Shown: in pieces, positions 13,101-24,059 of the stretch
How positions within the stretch are numbered: the first letter of the stretch is position 1
Layout: each line of letters begins with the position of its first letter
NCBI GenBank assembly: GCA_963920765.1
Contig: OY987243.1
Coordinates: forward strand, 15,996,001 to 16,060,000
Source: Ulota crispa
Lineage: Eukaryota > Streptophyta > Bryopsida > Orthotrichales > Orthotrichaceae
Direction: 5' to 3'
DNA length: 64,000 bases
Made by a program: the position numbers and the translations under genes
Notes under the pieces: model-generated
What the model was told of the DNA's origin: nothing
Seen by the model: the letters and a program-made list of their open reading frames with translations, nothing else
Databases searched by the model: none

Positions 13101-13739
13101 TAATTGAATTTATGAAAAAAAATTAGATTTTCAAGGCAATTATTTATGATGGTTATTGATAATTCATCTTAATCTTCCTATGTGTTTATTCTTTACCACA
13201 TGTGGCAAGCAAAGCGGAAGTTTTGGCAATCACTTTTGCTACTCTTAGTGCCATTGATAAGCGTTGAATTCCACTTACTAAATGTCATAACTTATTTTCT
13301 TTGAAAATTAAAATTATTCTATATTTCCATATATTGAAGTAGTATCCATTATAGTTAGGGACATGACTTTTGTCTATTTTATGTATTGTCATCTATATTT
13401 TATTTTTAATAGACTTGTCTTAGAATTACATGAATTTCAAATGTTTTTACTAAGTCTTCAAGAGAGAATTCAAAATTTGTTTTGTCTGTAGTAATTAGTG
13501 TTTCCATGTGAATTGCATAATTGTTAGTAACTGGATTTGTGTTTTGTGCAGATACCAATTCTTGATTTTGCTCTTGAGTTAAAATTGGAACTAGAGGTAA
13601 TTGAAATTGTGCATTTCCAAATCAAAGGAAAATTTAAATTTCAGCCCTTTCAGGTTCATAGATTAATAAACTAAAAAATATCCTTACTAAAGCATTATAC
13701 CATAGAATTTTGAGGATAACACATGGTACTCACAACCTT

Positions 13740-13751
13740 GCTCTGATACCA
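13740..13751 (-). other. tRNA-iMet primer-binding site
   Basis: The minus strand reads TGGTATCAGAGC, the standard initiator-Met tRNA primer-binding site of plant copia elements, directly abutting an LTR end in CA. Confidence 0.9.
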
Positions 13752-14040
13752 TGTTAGAATTTAGAAAGTTGGAATATTTTAGTGTAAACTATATTCTTAA
13801 TAATGTAACATGCATCAGTTACAAGACTCAATATTTATTCTCTTTTTAGAGGGATATAACTTCTTTATCTAAAATGTACAATTCTTCAATATACCATATG
13901 TATGACTGGATTTTTACATATGTCTAACATGCATGTCCATAATCTGACAATATGAACAACTAGTATATTCATGACTGCATGATGCATCTAAAGAAATAAC
14001 AACATTTCAACTAAGTTTTTGCTTACTAAGTTCCCCTTGT
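13752..14040 (-). repeat. 5' LTR of the copia fossil, outer end uncertain
   Basis: The LTR edge TGTTAGAATTTAG at 13752 abuts the primer-binding site. The outer edge cannot be fixed because no second LTR was recognised at the other end of the element. Confidence 0.5.
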
Positions 14041-14495
14041 GCTCAAACATTCTATTCCAGGCAAAGAACACATAGAGAAAGTGCCATTCCACTTGGTTGT
14101 TTACATCAACAAGGTACTATAGTGAATAACATCACTTCCATTGTAGAGACAAGAAAACCCTGCATGACTTGATGAGGACGGTTACATTCCTTGATGAGTT
14201 CCATTATGTATTGATTTCTATAAAGTTTGACATCTCTGTATTCATGTAATGCAAATTACATTGGCAATGCATTCACTGCTTTCATGCAATACTACATCAC
14301 TATACCACAAAGGTATGTGGTGGCAACATTGCAGCAAGAAATAGGTCAAAGGAGGCAGATCCTGAGCAACAGAGGTCTCTAACAAACACCTTACAGTATT
14401 GAAAATGTGCGGGCTTGGGTACCATGCAGTTGTGACGGGTTGTTGGTAGAGGTTTGAAGTCAAAGGGCAAGAAAGTGGCAATGGAAAGCAAGTAG
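14041..14495. other. Unassigned DNA
   Basis: Mixed-composition sequence with no recognised gene. Its right part (GGCAAGAAAGTGGCAATGG) resembles the 30-bp repeat that continues beyond the CACTA MITE, so the MITE probably landed in the repeat's left edge. Confidence 0.4.
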
Positions 14496-14625
14496 CATTA
14501 CAAGGAAACCATGGTCAAATCTACAAAAATATTGACAAGATTGTGACCTAATCTATAGCATATTGTAGATTAGGTTACAATTTTTGTCAACTTTTTTGTA
14601 GATTTGACCATGTTTTCTTATAGTG
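14496..14625. mobile_element. CACTA-type foldback MITE (130 bp)
   Basis: It begins CATTACAAGGAAACCATGG and ends with the complement of CACTATAAGAAAACATGG, close to the plant CACTA terminus CACTACAAGAAAA. The 3-bp target duplication TAG is at 14493-14495 and 14626-14628. The two halves fold into one long hairpin around a short loop (GCATATTG). Confidence 0.85.
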
Positions 14626-14630
14626 TAGGC

Positions 14631-14775
14631 AAAGGAGGCGGCAAGGGAGGGCAAGTTTGCAAAGGAGGCGGCAATGGAGGGCAAGTTTGCAAAGGAGGCG
14701 GCAATGGAGGGCAAGTTTGCAAAGGAGGCGGCAATGGAGGACAAGTTTGCAAAGGAGGCGGAGGCAAAGGAGTTG
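14631..14775 (+). repeat. 30-bp tandem array (AAAGGAGGCGGCAATGGAGG...)
   Basis: Four full units of exactly 30 bp plus a partial unit, nearly identical. Because the unit is a multiple of three, frames stay open on both strands (KGGGNGGQVC on plus, a Pro/Cys repeat on minus). The plus-strand frame starts inside the adjacent MITE, so I do not call it a gene. Confidence 0.95.
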
Positions 14776-14809
14776 GCAAAGCGGAGGAGGAAATCGACAC
14801 TTGAGTTAA

Positions 14810-15348
14810 CCCCTACATGCCCTACGGGGTAAAGGCGAAACATAGATGCATTTTAAAATGATGTTTATGTAACTTTGATGAAGTTTGCTCCAAAAGAGAA
14901 AACAAAAATGTTGATGTTAAGTAATTATCCATGTAGTCAAACATTCAAAAAAAGTTTTGGATTTTTATTTAATGAATTTAGAAGCATTTACCATTTAATA
15001 TTCACCAAAATTAAAAAATTTATTCATAGATTTTAAAATTTGGTATGATTGGTTGAAAACATACATTCTATTGTAATCTTCAAAAATGCAATCTTTTCAA
15101 AGGAGAGAACGTCATTAATTTCCCAAAATAATAAATTTTACAATACTAGCAAATATTGAAGTGTTTATTTTTGAAAAATTCTCCTTGATGGAGTGTAACT
15201 TGGATTGACTTGATTCAAGTTGGGTTGGAAATTAGACTTGATTTTTTTTAAGAATTTTTTTGATTTTTCAAAAAAGTTTTTTTCTCATCTCAGGCAGCCT
15301 GCAAAAAATGGGCAGCGACCAAAAAATGGTCAATTAAGCACTCAGGGG
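14810..15348. mobile_element. Possible TTAA-type element, family O (539 bp)
   Basis: The left end CCCCTACATGC after TTAA (14806-14809) is mirrored by GCACTCAGGGG at 15338-15348, followed by TAAA. The interior is AT-rich and non-coding. The ends match only over about 10 bp and the right target site is altered, so this is less certain than the other TTAA elements. Confidence 0.45.
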
Positions 15349-15423
15349 TAAATTTGCAACATGAAGCTGACCTTCACTGCCAAAAACAACACTATTGTAA
15401 GTTAGGCGCGTAACATACATTAA

Positions 15424-15657
15424 CCCCTAAAGAACAAGGCAGCCCTTTGTGACTAATACAATATGGTGTATTTTTTTTGTATTTGGAGTGCATCCACACC
15501 TTTATTACATTTGAGATCAACAAAGAAGTTAGAATATAGATCAATGTTATTCTAGTCAGGTAGTCAAGATCCCAAATTAAAACTTTTTGTTGGTAACAAA
15601 TGCCAGTTATACAGCAGCATACATAGTATGAATTATATTAGCCTCGTCATTTAGGGG
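15424..15657. mobile_element. TTAA-flanked MITE, family E copy 1 (234 bp)
   Basis: It begins CCCCTAAAGAACAAGG and ends CATTTAGGGG, with TTAA at 15420-15423 and 15658-15661. It is the best-bounded member of a short subfamily also seen at 6891-7108 and 63122-63340. Confidence 0.8.
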
Positions 15658-15661
15658 TTAA

Positions 15662-16341
15662 GCCTTGGTTGTGGATGCTGTCTAGGGACTGTGAGTGCTC
15701 AAACCTCCCCCTCGAGAAGTAAGCGCAAGCACAACCGAGTTTTAATAAAAATTGGAAAAGAAGCTAAACGTAAAGGAATAGCAAGAAGGTGGGATTGGTT
15801 GTAGATTTCCAACTAAAAGATGCCTTCCAAGCAATGGATCTTCCTAATGAGTCTACAACATACAATGATGAACAAAACAGAGTGTTTTTTAAGGAACTGG
15901 ATGTCTAAGTGAAGTGGCTAATTGGAATAGGGGTGTAAGAGATCATACCTTGTCATGGGGTCCCACATACCCTATAGCTTGATCATGAATGGCCTCCATT
16001 CCCTTTGGTCTTGACAATTGAGATCTCAATTTAACCAATGATCAACTCTGATTCACGACAAATAATTACAACATATGAATGGGTCCTTGAGTGCAAGGGT
16101 CCACCAATGGATCGGTATCTACCGCGTGGATGTGACAAATAGTCACAACATAGCGAATAATCGGAAAGGAGGTTTGTAACAGCTTCCTCCTCCTCTAGAT
16201 ACTTACAATGGTATCCAAGATGACGCAAATTGACCTTCCGATTAACTAATGAACCAACTATGATAGTTCCGTTTTCCCAAATACCTACTTGTGACATGAA
16301 GTTTTAGAAAAATAATACTTTTGTGATTGATATTTAACCAC
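15662..16341. other. Unassigned DNA with one unrecognised minus-strand ORF
   Basis: No repeat ends or known gene. An 88-codon minus-strand frame (16031-16297) begins MSQVGIWENGTIIVGSLVNR and contains an acidic YLEEEEAVTNLLSD stretch. I do not recognise it and it has no visible neighbours or signals. It could be chance or a fragment of a decayed gene. Confidence 0.3.
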
Positions 16342-17858
16342 TGTCATGATGTAAATTACAGCATTTGATAAAAATAAAAAAAGTCATTCAATTATAGTAT
16401 GTGTGAGGTGTTGTACTCTTTTTCCTTCATCCGCAATTTTGTCCTTGTTTAATAAGGTTTTCTCGAATAAAGTTTTGAAGAGACAACAACCATAGTTTTC
16501 TATAGTAAAGAGATTCCAAGAACCAATAATAGAGAGTAACTTTTACCTTGGAGTTATTTTTATTTAAAGTAACTCAATGACCAATAGTAGAGAAGGACTT
16601 TTACTTTATGTCTTCTCTCTTTAGTATATAAGTGGAAACCTACTTGAGAAAAGATGAGATGTTTTTCATAATATATTTTACATACTCCATATCTTACTCT
16701 TCTTCTTGCATATTTTTGTTCTTTTATCTTCTTGCAGCTTTGATTTATAGAGCAAATTTATATTACATGATATCTTTCCATCTATTGATATGAGATAGGT
16801 TGCAACTAGAATTCCAATGATTTCTCAAGGCAAACTCCTCTCTACTTGACATTTGGTGCTTCCATTGAGAGAGCTTTGGAGCAGCTTATTTTATTTTGAT
16901 GAGATGGAGGATACTGCATATTTGATACTTACAAGTTTTAATTTGATTTTGAGTCTTCTGTTGACAAGCATGAAAGGTGAATTGGGAGGATTTTGATCTT
17001 GGATGCAAAAATCAAGCTTCAATAACAGAGATTCTGGAGTAATTCCAAGACGGATTTCCATAGCTTAATAGTGATGTCAAGAAGATGAAAATGCAAATGA
17101 AGACCAAATCAAAACCATATTTATTGCTTACAAGCTTTTAGTTTATATTTAGTTTTCAATTGACATGCATGAAAGGTGAATTCAAAAGATCAAGATCTTA
17201 GATGCTAAATCAAGTTTCAATGAATGGAGCTCTAGGTATACCAAGATGGATTTCTATAAGTTTAATAGTGATGTCATGAAGAAAAAATGCAACTGCATGC
17301 TCTGATAGCTATAGTAAAAACATTTGATAATTATATGATAAAAAAATGAAGAATATTTTGATTTGAAAAAAAAGAGGAAGAAAACTGAAGGTTAGCACAT
17401 ATCAAAGGATGTGGAGGTCTGGAGGAGATGGATGTTGTGATGTAAATCACGGCATATGATAAAAATAAAAAAAGTCATTCAATTATAGTATGTGTGAGGT
17501 GTTGTACTCTTTTTCCTTCATCCGCAATTTTGTCCTTGTTTAATAAGGTTTTCTCGGATAAAGTTTTGATGAGACAACAACCATAGTTTTCTATAGTAAA
17601 GAGATTCCAAGAACCAATAATAGAGAGTAACTTTTACCTTGGAGTTATTTTTATTTAAAGTAACTCAATGACCAATAGTAGAGAAGGACTTTTACTTTAT
17701 GTCTTCTCTCTTTAGTATATAAGTGGAAACCTACTTGAGAAAAGATGAGATGTTTTTCATAATATATTTTACATACTCCATATCTTACTCTTCTTCTTGC
17801 ATATTTTTGTTCTTTTATCTTCTTGCAGCTTTGATTTATAGAGCAAAATTATATTACA
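16342..17858 (+). mobile_element. Small non-autonomous LTR element (TRIM-like)
   Basis: Two direct LTRs of 426 bp (16342-16767 and 17433-17858) differ at only about eight positions, start TGT and end TTACA, and flank a 665-bp interior with no pol. A purine-rich tract lies just before the second LTR. The sequence after each LTR is TGRTATC, resembling the start of a copia-type primer-binding site. The homology continues about 80 bp past the second LTR (to about 17938), so a leader follows both LTRs, as in a tandem or recombined arrangement. Non-coding and fairly young by LTR similarity. Confidence 0.8.
16920..17290 (+). repeat. Internal direct duplication in the small LTR element
   Basis: Two diverged copies of about 160 bp share TTACAAGYTTTWA, GCATGAAAGGTGAATT and TTTAATAGTGATGTCA. 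They make up most of the element's interior. Confidence 0.65.
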
Positions 17859-17939
17859 TGGTATCTTTCCATCTGTTGATATGAGATAGGTTGTAGCTAG
17901 AATTCCAATGATTTCTCAAGGCAAACTCCTCTCTACTCA

Positions 17940-18230
17940 ACACCATCACCACTGATTGTAGCTTGCTTAAACTGTTCTAGGAAAGTTGGTTGGAGAGCAT
18001 TAATTCTTTTTGGTTGTTGGCTGGAGTTGAACTTGCTAAAGGGGGGCAAGTTGAAGCCTGGCCAACCGAAGGAGGGGAGGTCCGGGTATCTTCAGGTCTA
18101 GGTACCAGTAGGTTCAGGTATTGCTGGTCTGGGCCGCTGGGACAAGGGAGAGCCGTCGCAAGTGGAGTGACTGCCGAAGCAGGACCTGCTGTAGCTAAGA
18201 GGAAGGATCTGAGGTGGTTGTGGCTGGAAG
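17940..18230 (+). other. GC-rich unassigned segment
   Basis: It is richer in G and C than its surroundings and leads into the minisatellite. An open frame (17990-18268) crosses it but has no recognisable domain and runs into repeat units, so I do not call a gene. Confidence 0.35.
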
Positions 18231-19140
18231 AATTCTCGAGGGAACGCTGGCTCGACTGGGGAATTTAAGGGATTACTGGCTAAATTAAGGAGTTTTTGAG
18301 AGAATGCTGGCTAGACAGAGGAATTCTCAAGAGAGAATGCTGTGCTAGACTAAGAGTAATGCTGAACTAGACTGAGGATTCTTGAGAGAATGCTATGCTA
18401 GATTGAGAGATTTGTGAGAGAATGCTGTGCTAGACTAAGAGATTCTTGAGGGTAATGCTGGCTAGACTGGGGAATTTGAGGGGATGTCGGCTAGAATGAA
18501 GAGTTCTTGAGAGAATGTTGAGCTAGACTGAGGATTCTCGAGAGGATGCTGAGCTAGATTGAGGATTCTTGAGCAAATGCTGTGCTAGATTGAGAGTTTC
18601 TTGAGAGCATGCTGGCTAGAGTGGGGAATTTGAGGGAACATTGGCTAGATTGAGGAGTTCTCAAGAGAATGCTAGCTAGACTGGGGAATTTGAGGGGATG
18701 TTGGCTAGACTGGGAAATTTGAGGGGACATTGGCTAGACTAAGGAGTTCTCGAGAGAATGCTGAGCTAGAGTGGGGAATTTGAGGGGACGTTGGCTAGAC
18801 TTAGGAGTTCTCGAGAGAATGCTGAGCTAGAGTGAGGATGCTGAGCTAGATTGAGGATGGTGAGCTAGACTAAAGGTTCTCGAGAGAATGCTGTGCTAGA
18901 CTAGAGATTCTCAAGAGAATGCTGTGCTAGGCCGAGAGGGTCCCGAGAGAATGCTGTGCTAGGTCAAGAGGCTCTTGAGAGAGAATGCTGAGCTAGACTA
19001 AGAGATTCTTGAGAGGAATGCCGGCTAGATTGAAGATCCTTGAGGGAACGTTGGCTAAGCCAAGGTTGTAGTGGCTGAGAGAGCAAAACTTGAGCTAGGC
19101 GGTGATTGAGGGATCCTAGAGGGAATGCTAGCTAGGTTGT
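18230..19140 (+). repeat. Long minisatellite, GAGAATGCTG(A/G)GCTAGACTGAGG units
   Basis: More than twenty imperfect units of about 30-45 bp combine TTCTCGAGAGAATGCTG, GCTAGACTGAGGA and GGGGAATTTGAGGGGA. The units vary in order and length, suggesting repeated slippage or unequal exchange. Confidence 0.85.
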
Positions 19141-19289
19141 TGGTGCTGAATGGAAGGCATTGCCACCAGCTAAAGACTCTGTGAGCAAGGCGGGGCCTCA
19201 AGCCGAAAGAATCAGTGAGCAAGGTAACTTCTCAGGGAACTGCTAAGGAATCAAGAGAGCTAGCCACTAAGGCTAAGCTGAAAGGATCT

Positions 19290-20470
19290 CCAAACACTAG
19301 TAGAAAACCACGTTTGAATAAACGTGTTCAAAACGCAAAATTTGTGTTAATAATAACGATTTCATAGAACATAGAGGCATCATGTAGTTTTTGTTGAGTT
19401 TTGCATTCTCAATGTTGCTAGAAGGACATGTTCAGAGTTCAAAACTTCAAGTTAAGGTTGATATTGTTGCATTTGAGTGAACATGGAATGTCAGCCATGT
19501 CATAGTCCATGTGTATTCATTTTCATGTGCAATTTGCATGTTATGAATGACGTGGCAAGTGATCCAGGGATTTCAATTATTTTTGGATCCAATAACACGT
19601 GTTGTATACGTGTCAAATAGTTATGAATTTCCAAATTGGGCTCTCTTGTGGACATGTGTTGATTTTTGCTAATTTTGGAAAGTGGCTGAATGTAGTTTTG
19701 TCTCGTTATAAACGAGAGTCATGTGCTTTCCATAACACCAACGCGTCATACATAACACAATTATGTAAGGGTTATTTGTTAGATTGTGCTTTGGGACTTC
19801 ATACCACGTTCTATTGAACATGGATTTTGTTATTGTTGCAACATCCAAATTCCTGAACGTGCATATTTTCCGTGAACTAACAAAAATCATGGACTTTATC
19901 TCACCACCGCGCAAACGGCAAACATGAAAAAGAATGCCTGTAATGCTTTTAGGACTGCATCTCAAGAAATCACAAAATAAGCAAATAAAACCTGCAAGCA
20001 ACCTTTCCAAGCACGCCTAAAATGTATAGCAAAGAAACTCCTAGATTTGAAGATTTTAAAGAACACCTACAGAATCTAGATGTAAATCTCTTGCACACAC
20101 AATTAAGCATGTGCCTTAAAGTGCTCTATGAAGATCCTAGATGCGAAAGACAAGGACAACAATAGATGCGGTATTTGGGATGTAAGAAAATGCTACCATA
20201 AGGATTCCACAAAATGATCAAAAACAACGCCACAATGCAATGAGTGAGCTCCAATGCCATAAGATAACCATAAAAGCCACTCACTATTTTGTCAAATGCA
20301 AAAAGCTAGCCACAAAAAGCTTTCCTACACAACGGTACTTTGCCCGTCCTGCGACACTCGAGAAACAATAGTATTGTACTCTCAGATCTCCTCCACATCT
20401 CATATCTCTTCTACATCTCAAATCTCCTTCACATCCGTTAGGAGATACAATCACCACAAAACATAGGTCG
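19290..20470. other. Unassigned DNA; possible CACTA end at 19296
   Basis: CACTAGTAGAAAACCACG at about 19296 resembles a CACTA-superfamily terminus, but I did not find its inverted partner. The rest contains several ACGTGT-like motifs and no recognisable gene. Confidence 0.3.
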
Positions 20471-20479
20471 ATATCCTTT

Positions 20480-20685
20480 CATTCCCCCCACTCGTTCATT
20501 TTGCTTACTTGTGGCTGGTGCTCCAGCAATAGCTATAGATCCAGATGCATCTCACTCGGCTAAGCAAGCTTACATAAAGAACAAAGCGCTGCGGCTAGCT
20601 GAGGTTCAACTTCAACTACTTGCGGGCCCTAAAAACAAAGCAATCATTGAGCTCCGTGAAAATGCTGGTTACGGAGACAAGTGAA
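20480..20685 (+). other. Open stretch of unknown origin, no ATG
   Basis: About 60 codons stay open without a start codon, with a protein-like composition: GAPAIAIDPDASHSAKQAY, then NKALRLAEVQLQLLAGP and NKAIIELRENAGYGDK, then a stop. It could be an exon fragment, a captured gene piece or a decayed polyprotein. I do not recognise the family. Confidence 0.25.
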
Positions 20686-20799
20686 GCGAGCAAGACAATC
20701 CAACGGAGCTTCTTGTCCGGTGACAGGTGCAAAAAGGCTATTACTAGACACCTTTGTAGGTAGCAACATGAACAATGCCTATTAGTGGTTGAGCATTTT

Positions 20800-21159
20800 T
20801 GCGGATTTAAATGACACTTATTCAATGATGACCCACTTTGGGGTCACATTTTTCACAGGCAGCCAAAAGGGCGGGCATTTTTTATCACTTAGCAAAAATG
20901 CTTGAATGGAGATACATTTTTCACAGTAGCTTTATGCTAGGATAAGATGCCTCCATGAATTTTTGTGGTGGCATTGGAGTCGTTTAGGATGGTGACTCTC
21001 TTTGGGTTACAATTTGACAAACATGCTCTAGAGAGGGTAAATTGGAAATTAATTCAAATGACTAATCAGAAAGTGTGGGAATAGGCTGAATTTTGCACTG
21101 TAGGGTACAGTGCGGGTAAGGATTACGTGGGAATTTTTGTGAAATTAATTGACACTTAT
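20800..21159 (+). repeat. Diffuse tandem repeat, left part
   Basis: Two diverged units carry ATTAATTGACACTTATTCAGTGGTG-like sequence and a GGGAATGAGGTGGAACTTGCACTACAAGG-like stretch. The second unit is cut by the MITE at 21160-21888 and resumes at 21889. The same unit occurs twice more at 24060-24400. Confidence 0.55.
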
Positions 21160-21888
21160 GGGTAGTTGCAAGAAACACTTAACAGTTTTGTCTCAAACAC
21201 TCTTAAAACTGGTAGTACTATGTAGTACTATGAGCTTTTGAAATATGTATTTTTAAATAAAATAAAATATGGAAAATTTGTAAAGCACTTAAAATAGCAT
21301 ACTCGTGAAAATTCAGACCTAGAAAAATTTTATTCTAAAAGTTATGCACAAAACACAATTACATATAAAAAATCAATTTTTTTCTTGCTTTTTAGAAAAT
21401 AGTAAAATGATTCAAAAAATAAAAATAAAAATTGGCCATTTGAGAACCCATTAAACACATTGACATGGTATAATTTCTTTGCTAAGGAATTTCTTTGTAT
21501 TTTGCCAATGAAAAGAGATAGGATGCCCACTTTGAGACAATGTAGATGCCATGGAATTTATAATCTTGCAAAACACTTCTATAAATGCATGTAAGTATGC
21601 TCCATAAACAACATCCTTGATTTATAGCCCTAGAAAAGCTTTTTGGATCCAAAATAGTACCAAAAACCTTCAAAATGGCCAAGGTAAATATCTATTTAGA
21701 AGCTGTTCAAAAATAGTAAAATAATTTTTAAAAAATCAAAAAAATCATGGAAGGTTTGTAACTATGACATATACTATACTCTGAAATTTCAGCTCAAAAA
21801 AACTTACTGCACAAAAGTTACAAGCCAAAAAGCACTTACAAGAGGTGAAGGGGATAATAAATAAGATCGGTGTTTCTTGCAATCACCC
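21160..21888. mobile_element. MITE with GGGTRRTTGCAAGAAACAC ends (729 bp)
   Basis: The left end GGGTAGTTGCAAGAAACAC is mirrored by GTGTTTCTTGCAATCACCC. TTAT flanks both sides (21156-21159 and 21889-21892). Removing the element restores the GACACTTATTTAGTGGTG phrase found intact in neighbouring repeat units, which supports the boundaries. A 4-bp duplication fits no standard class neatly. No coding capacity. Confidence 0.75.
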
Positions 21889-21929
21889 TTATTTAGTGGT
21901 GACTTGTTGTCGAATTGAGAGGAGCATAC

Positions 21930-22600
21930 TTTGGAAACACGCATGGTGTCTTACTGCAATCGTGTGTTGCTGACTAAAATCGTCTTTGATCTTGATCTTT
22001 ACTCTTCAAATCTTCAATCTTTAGTCTTCTGTTGGCCTATTTTGTGGCTGACTCTAGGGATACAAGGGTCAAGGTAGGAATAAGAGCCTACTGGGTACAG
22101 GACAAGTAGATTGGGACAGCAGACACGAGCTGCCATTCATATGACGGGATCCTAAATTCAAATTCACGATCTGCTGGCCAAAATTCCAGATCGTGAGAAC
22201 AAAGCAAGCCTCGATCATATGGGTGATCAATCTCACTTTGTCACCACGACAATAAATATGGTTAAATTTGGTTTAACCAAAACTACCCGCAACAAGGTTT
22301 ACAAAATATAATGGAAATGAATTGACAAACAAGCCTCCAAAACCTGCTAGGAATAACAAAGCCATTCCCATACACACATAAACAATAAACCCAAAACATT
22401 TCTCTTGAAATCTTTGTATCTTCAAATCTTCAAGTCTTCATGTTTTAATAAAAAAACAATGGGAAAAATCACAAATAACAAGTTATAGAAAGACTGCAAC
22501 TTTCTATCTAGTGCCACAAATGGCTCAAGGATCCAAATGCTAAGTGTAATAGCAATTTGAAAAGCTTTTTTAATTTTTTAACGATTCTTCAAATTTCAAC
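21930..22600. other. Unassigned DNA
   Basis: Mixed sequence with runs such as TCTTCAAATCTTCAATCTTTAGTCTTC. No gene or element ends recognised. Confidence 0.4.
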
Positions 22601-23420
22601 TCAATCTAAGGTACTATCCAAAAGTTATGCGAGTTCAAAGTAGAGGCTCTTCTTCCTTCTTGCAAACTAAACACTGCCTTTATAAACCTTTATAACTTTT
22701 GTTCTATACATTATCTATAGAAACATGATATCAATTTGGAAAAATGATACTATTGGGTACAATCCATAAAAATTTTACTTCAAAACAAAATTATGTCCAT
22801 AAGTTCTAGTCAATCAAAGTGTAGGTCTCAATTTTTTAGAGAGCACCCAAATCTCCAACTTCTACACACTACAACTTCTTCAATAAAACTCCAAATTGAA
22901 TGATTGAAAACAATTTAAAAAGCTATGACAATAAACTATCATTTCTAAAATTTTGAAAAGAAAATTTCATACTGTCTAAAAATTGTAGCTCGTCAAAATT
23001 TTGGCCTTCTCATAACAAAAGGGCAACCACTTCTAATCCTTCACACCTCCATAATTTTCTCTTCTAAGTTTCAAATCTTGAGTTCAAAGGTTTTTTAGAG
23101 AGCTAAGACTAAGATAAATATTCTTTTCAAATCTTGTTGTAAAATGATATACAGATTATAAGCTATGATTTGTCAAAATCTCAGCCTTTCTTCATAGTTT
23201 GGCTTCTTTACTCTAAAATTCAAACACTCATAACTTTTGCATCACAACTCCAAATCAAACTTGTAAATTCATTTAGGAAAGGTAATCACACAAGAAACAA
23301 TTTCTTTAAATGTCAATTCAAAATCATGTATATACAAAAAAATCTCTCCCATCAAAGTTTTGGAAATTTTTTTTTCTTTTCACTAACACTCATACATTAA
23401 CTTCCAACAACTAAAGAATC
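22600..23420 (+). repeat. Degenerate tandem repeat, about 200 bp period
   Basis: Variants of CTCATAACTTTTGCATCACAACTCCAAATCAAACTTG and of GTCAAAATTTTGGCCTTCTTCATA alternate three to four times. This kind of sequence is seen in untranslated parts of large plant LTR elements, but no coding remnant lies next to it here. Confidence 0.45.
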
Positions 23421-23714
23421 TCTCCTCCTTAATTTCAACCCTATTTAAAGTAGTGAGGTGGAGCACATCAGCCCATGTCCCTCTCTATCCTAATCCCACC
23501 ATAGATGCCAATCCCCTTTTTCTTTCACACTTTTTCCATTCACTTCTAAATCCTTAATATTTTTTATTCAAATAAAGGCAAAATATGTGAGCCTTCCAAA
23601 ACATCTAGATAAACATATAAAAATGATTAAATTACAAAATAAATACCATTGTAAAGTAACCATGTGCCTTTGCGGGCATATAATAACGTCAAATGTTTGT
23701 CTTCAGTCGCCAAG

Positions 23715-23960
23715 TTGTGGACTACATTGGCTGGAGAAGCGGTCATCTCTAGCCGCCCGTTGGTCCGGGTTCGAACTCCATCGGACTCGTTGAGCGATGA
23801 TGGCGGCCTATAGCTTGGCAGCTAGTGAGGCAAGAAATTAGCCCAGCTAATCCGCTACCTACCCCCCTAAATTGTGCATGTAACAAGACGGCGCAGTACA
23901 CTGGAATCTATGGTCGTTGTGCTGTTACCAAACCGTGATTTTCACCACGACTACCCTTTT
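23715..23960 (+). repeat. tRNA-derived SINE
   Basis: A pol III A box (GGCTGGAGAAGCGG, about 23729-23742) and a near-perfect B box (GGTTCGAACTCC, 23768-23779) stand about 26 bp apart, as in tRNA genes. A tRNA-unrelated body follows and ends CGACTACCCTTTTT near 23960. Head plus body plus T-run fits a SINE, not a tRNA gene, because the 3' side does not pair into an acceptor stem. Target duplications were not identified. Confidence 0.65.
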
Positions 23961-24059
23961 TGTCACAACTGTTGATTTATTGAAATCAACACAAACGTAA
24001 ATAAATAACGAATATTTATATGATGGAGATATCTTCATCAAGACATTGTTTTGGGATCA

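Larger units (their letters stand above)
1130..13751 (-). mobile_element. Ty1/copia LTR retrotransposon fossil, interrupted
   Basis: Remnants of a copia-order polyprotein lie on the minus strand in the correct order: gag (about 12050-13100), protease (near 12050 and 10640), integrase (about 9480-10640), reverse transcriptase (about 3560-4690) and RNase H (1130-2044). They end upstream at an initiator-Met tRNA primer-binding site (13740-13751). The order gag-PR-IN-RT-RH identifies Ty1/copia. The element is broken throughout and interrupted by at least three insertions: a TTAA MITE at 2248-3165, a block at about 4.7-9.5 kb and a block at about 10.75-12.05 kb. One LTR start is visible at 13752; I could not find its partner near 1-1130. 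It is old, because its passengers are themselves diverged. Confidence 0.85.

Noticed and set aside
14604-14804. Gly/Cys-rich frame over the 30-bp array
   Set aside because: Its start codon is inside a MITE and the opposite strand is equally open, as expected of a repeat unit divisible by three.
17990-18268. 92-codon frame before the minisatellite
   Set aside because: No recognisable domain, and it ends within repeat units.
19296-20010. Full CACTA element starting at CACTAGTAGAAAA
   Set aside because: No inverted partner end or 3-bp duplication could be found.
23715-23790. A functional tRNA gene
   Set aside because: A and B boxes are present, but the ends do not pair as an acceptor stem and a long body follows; a SINE fits better.
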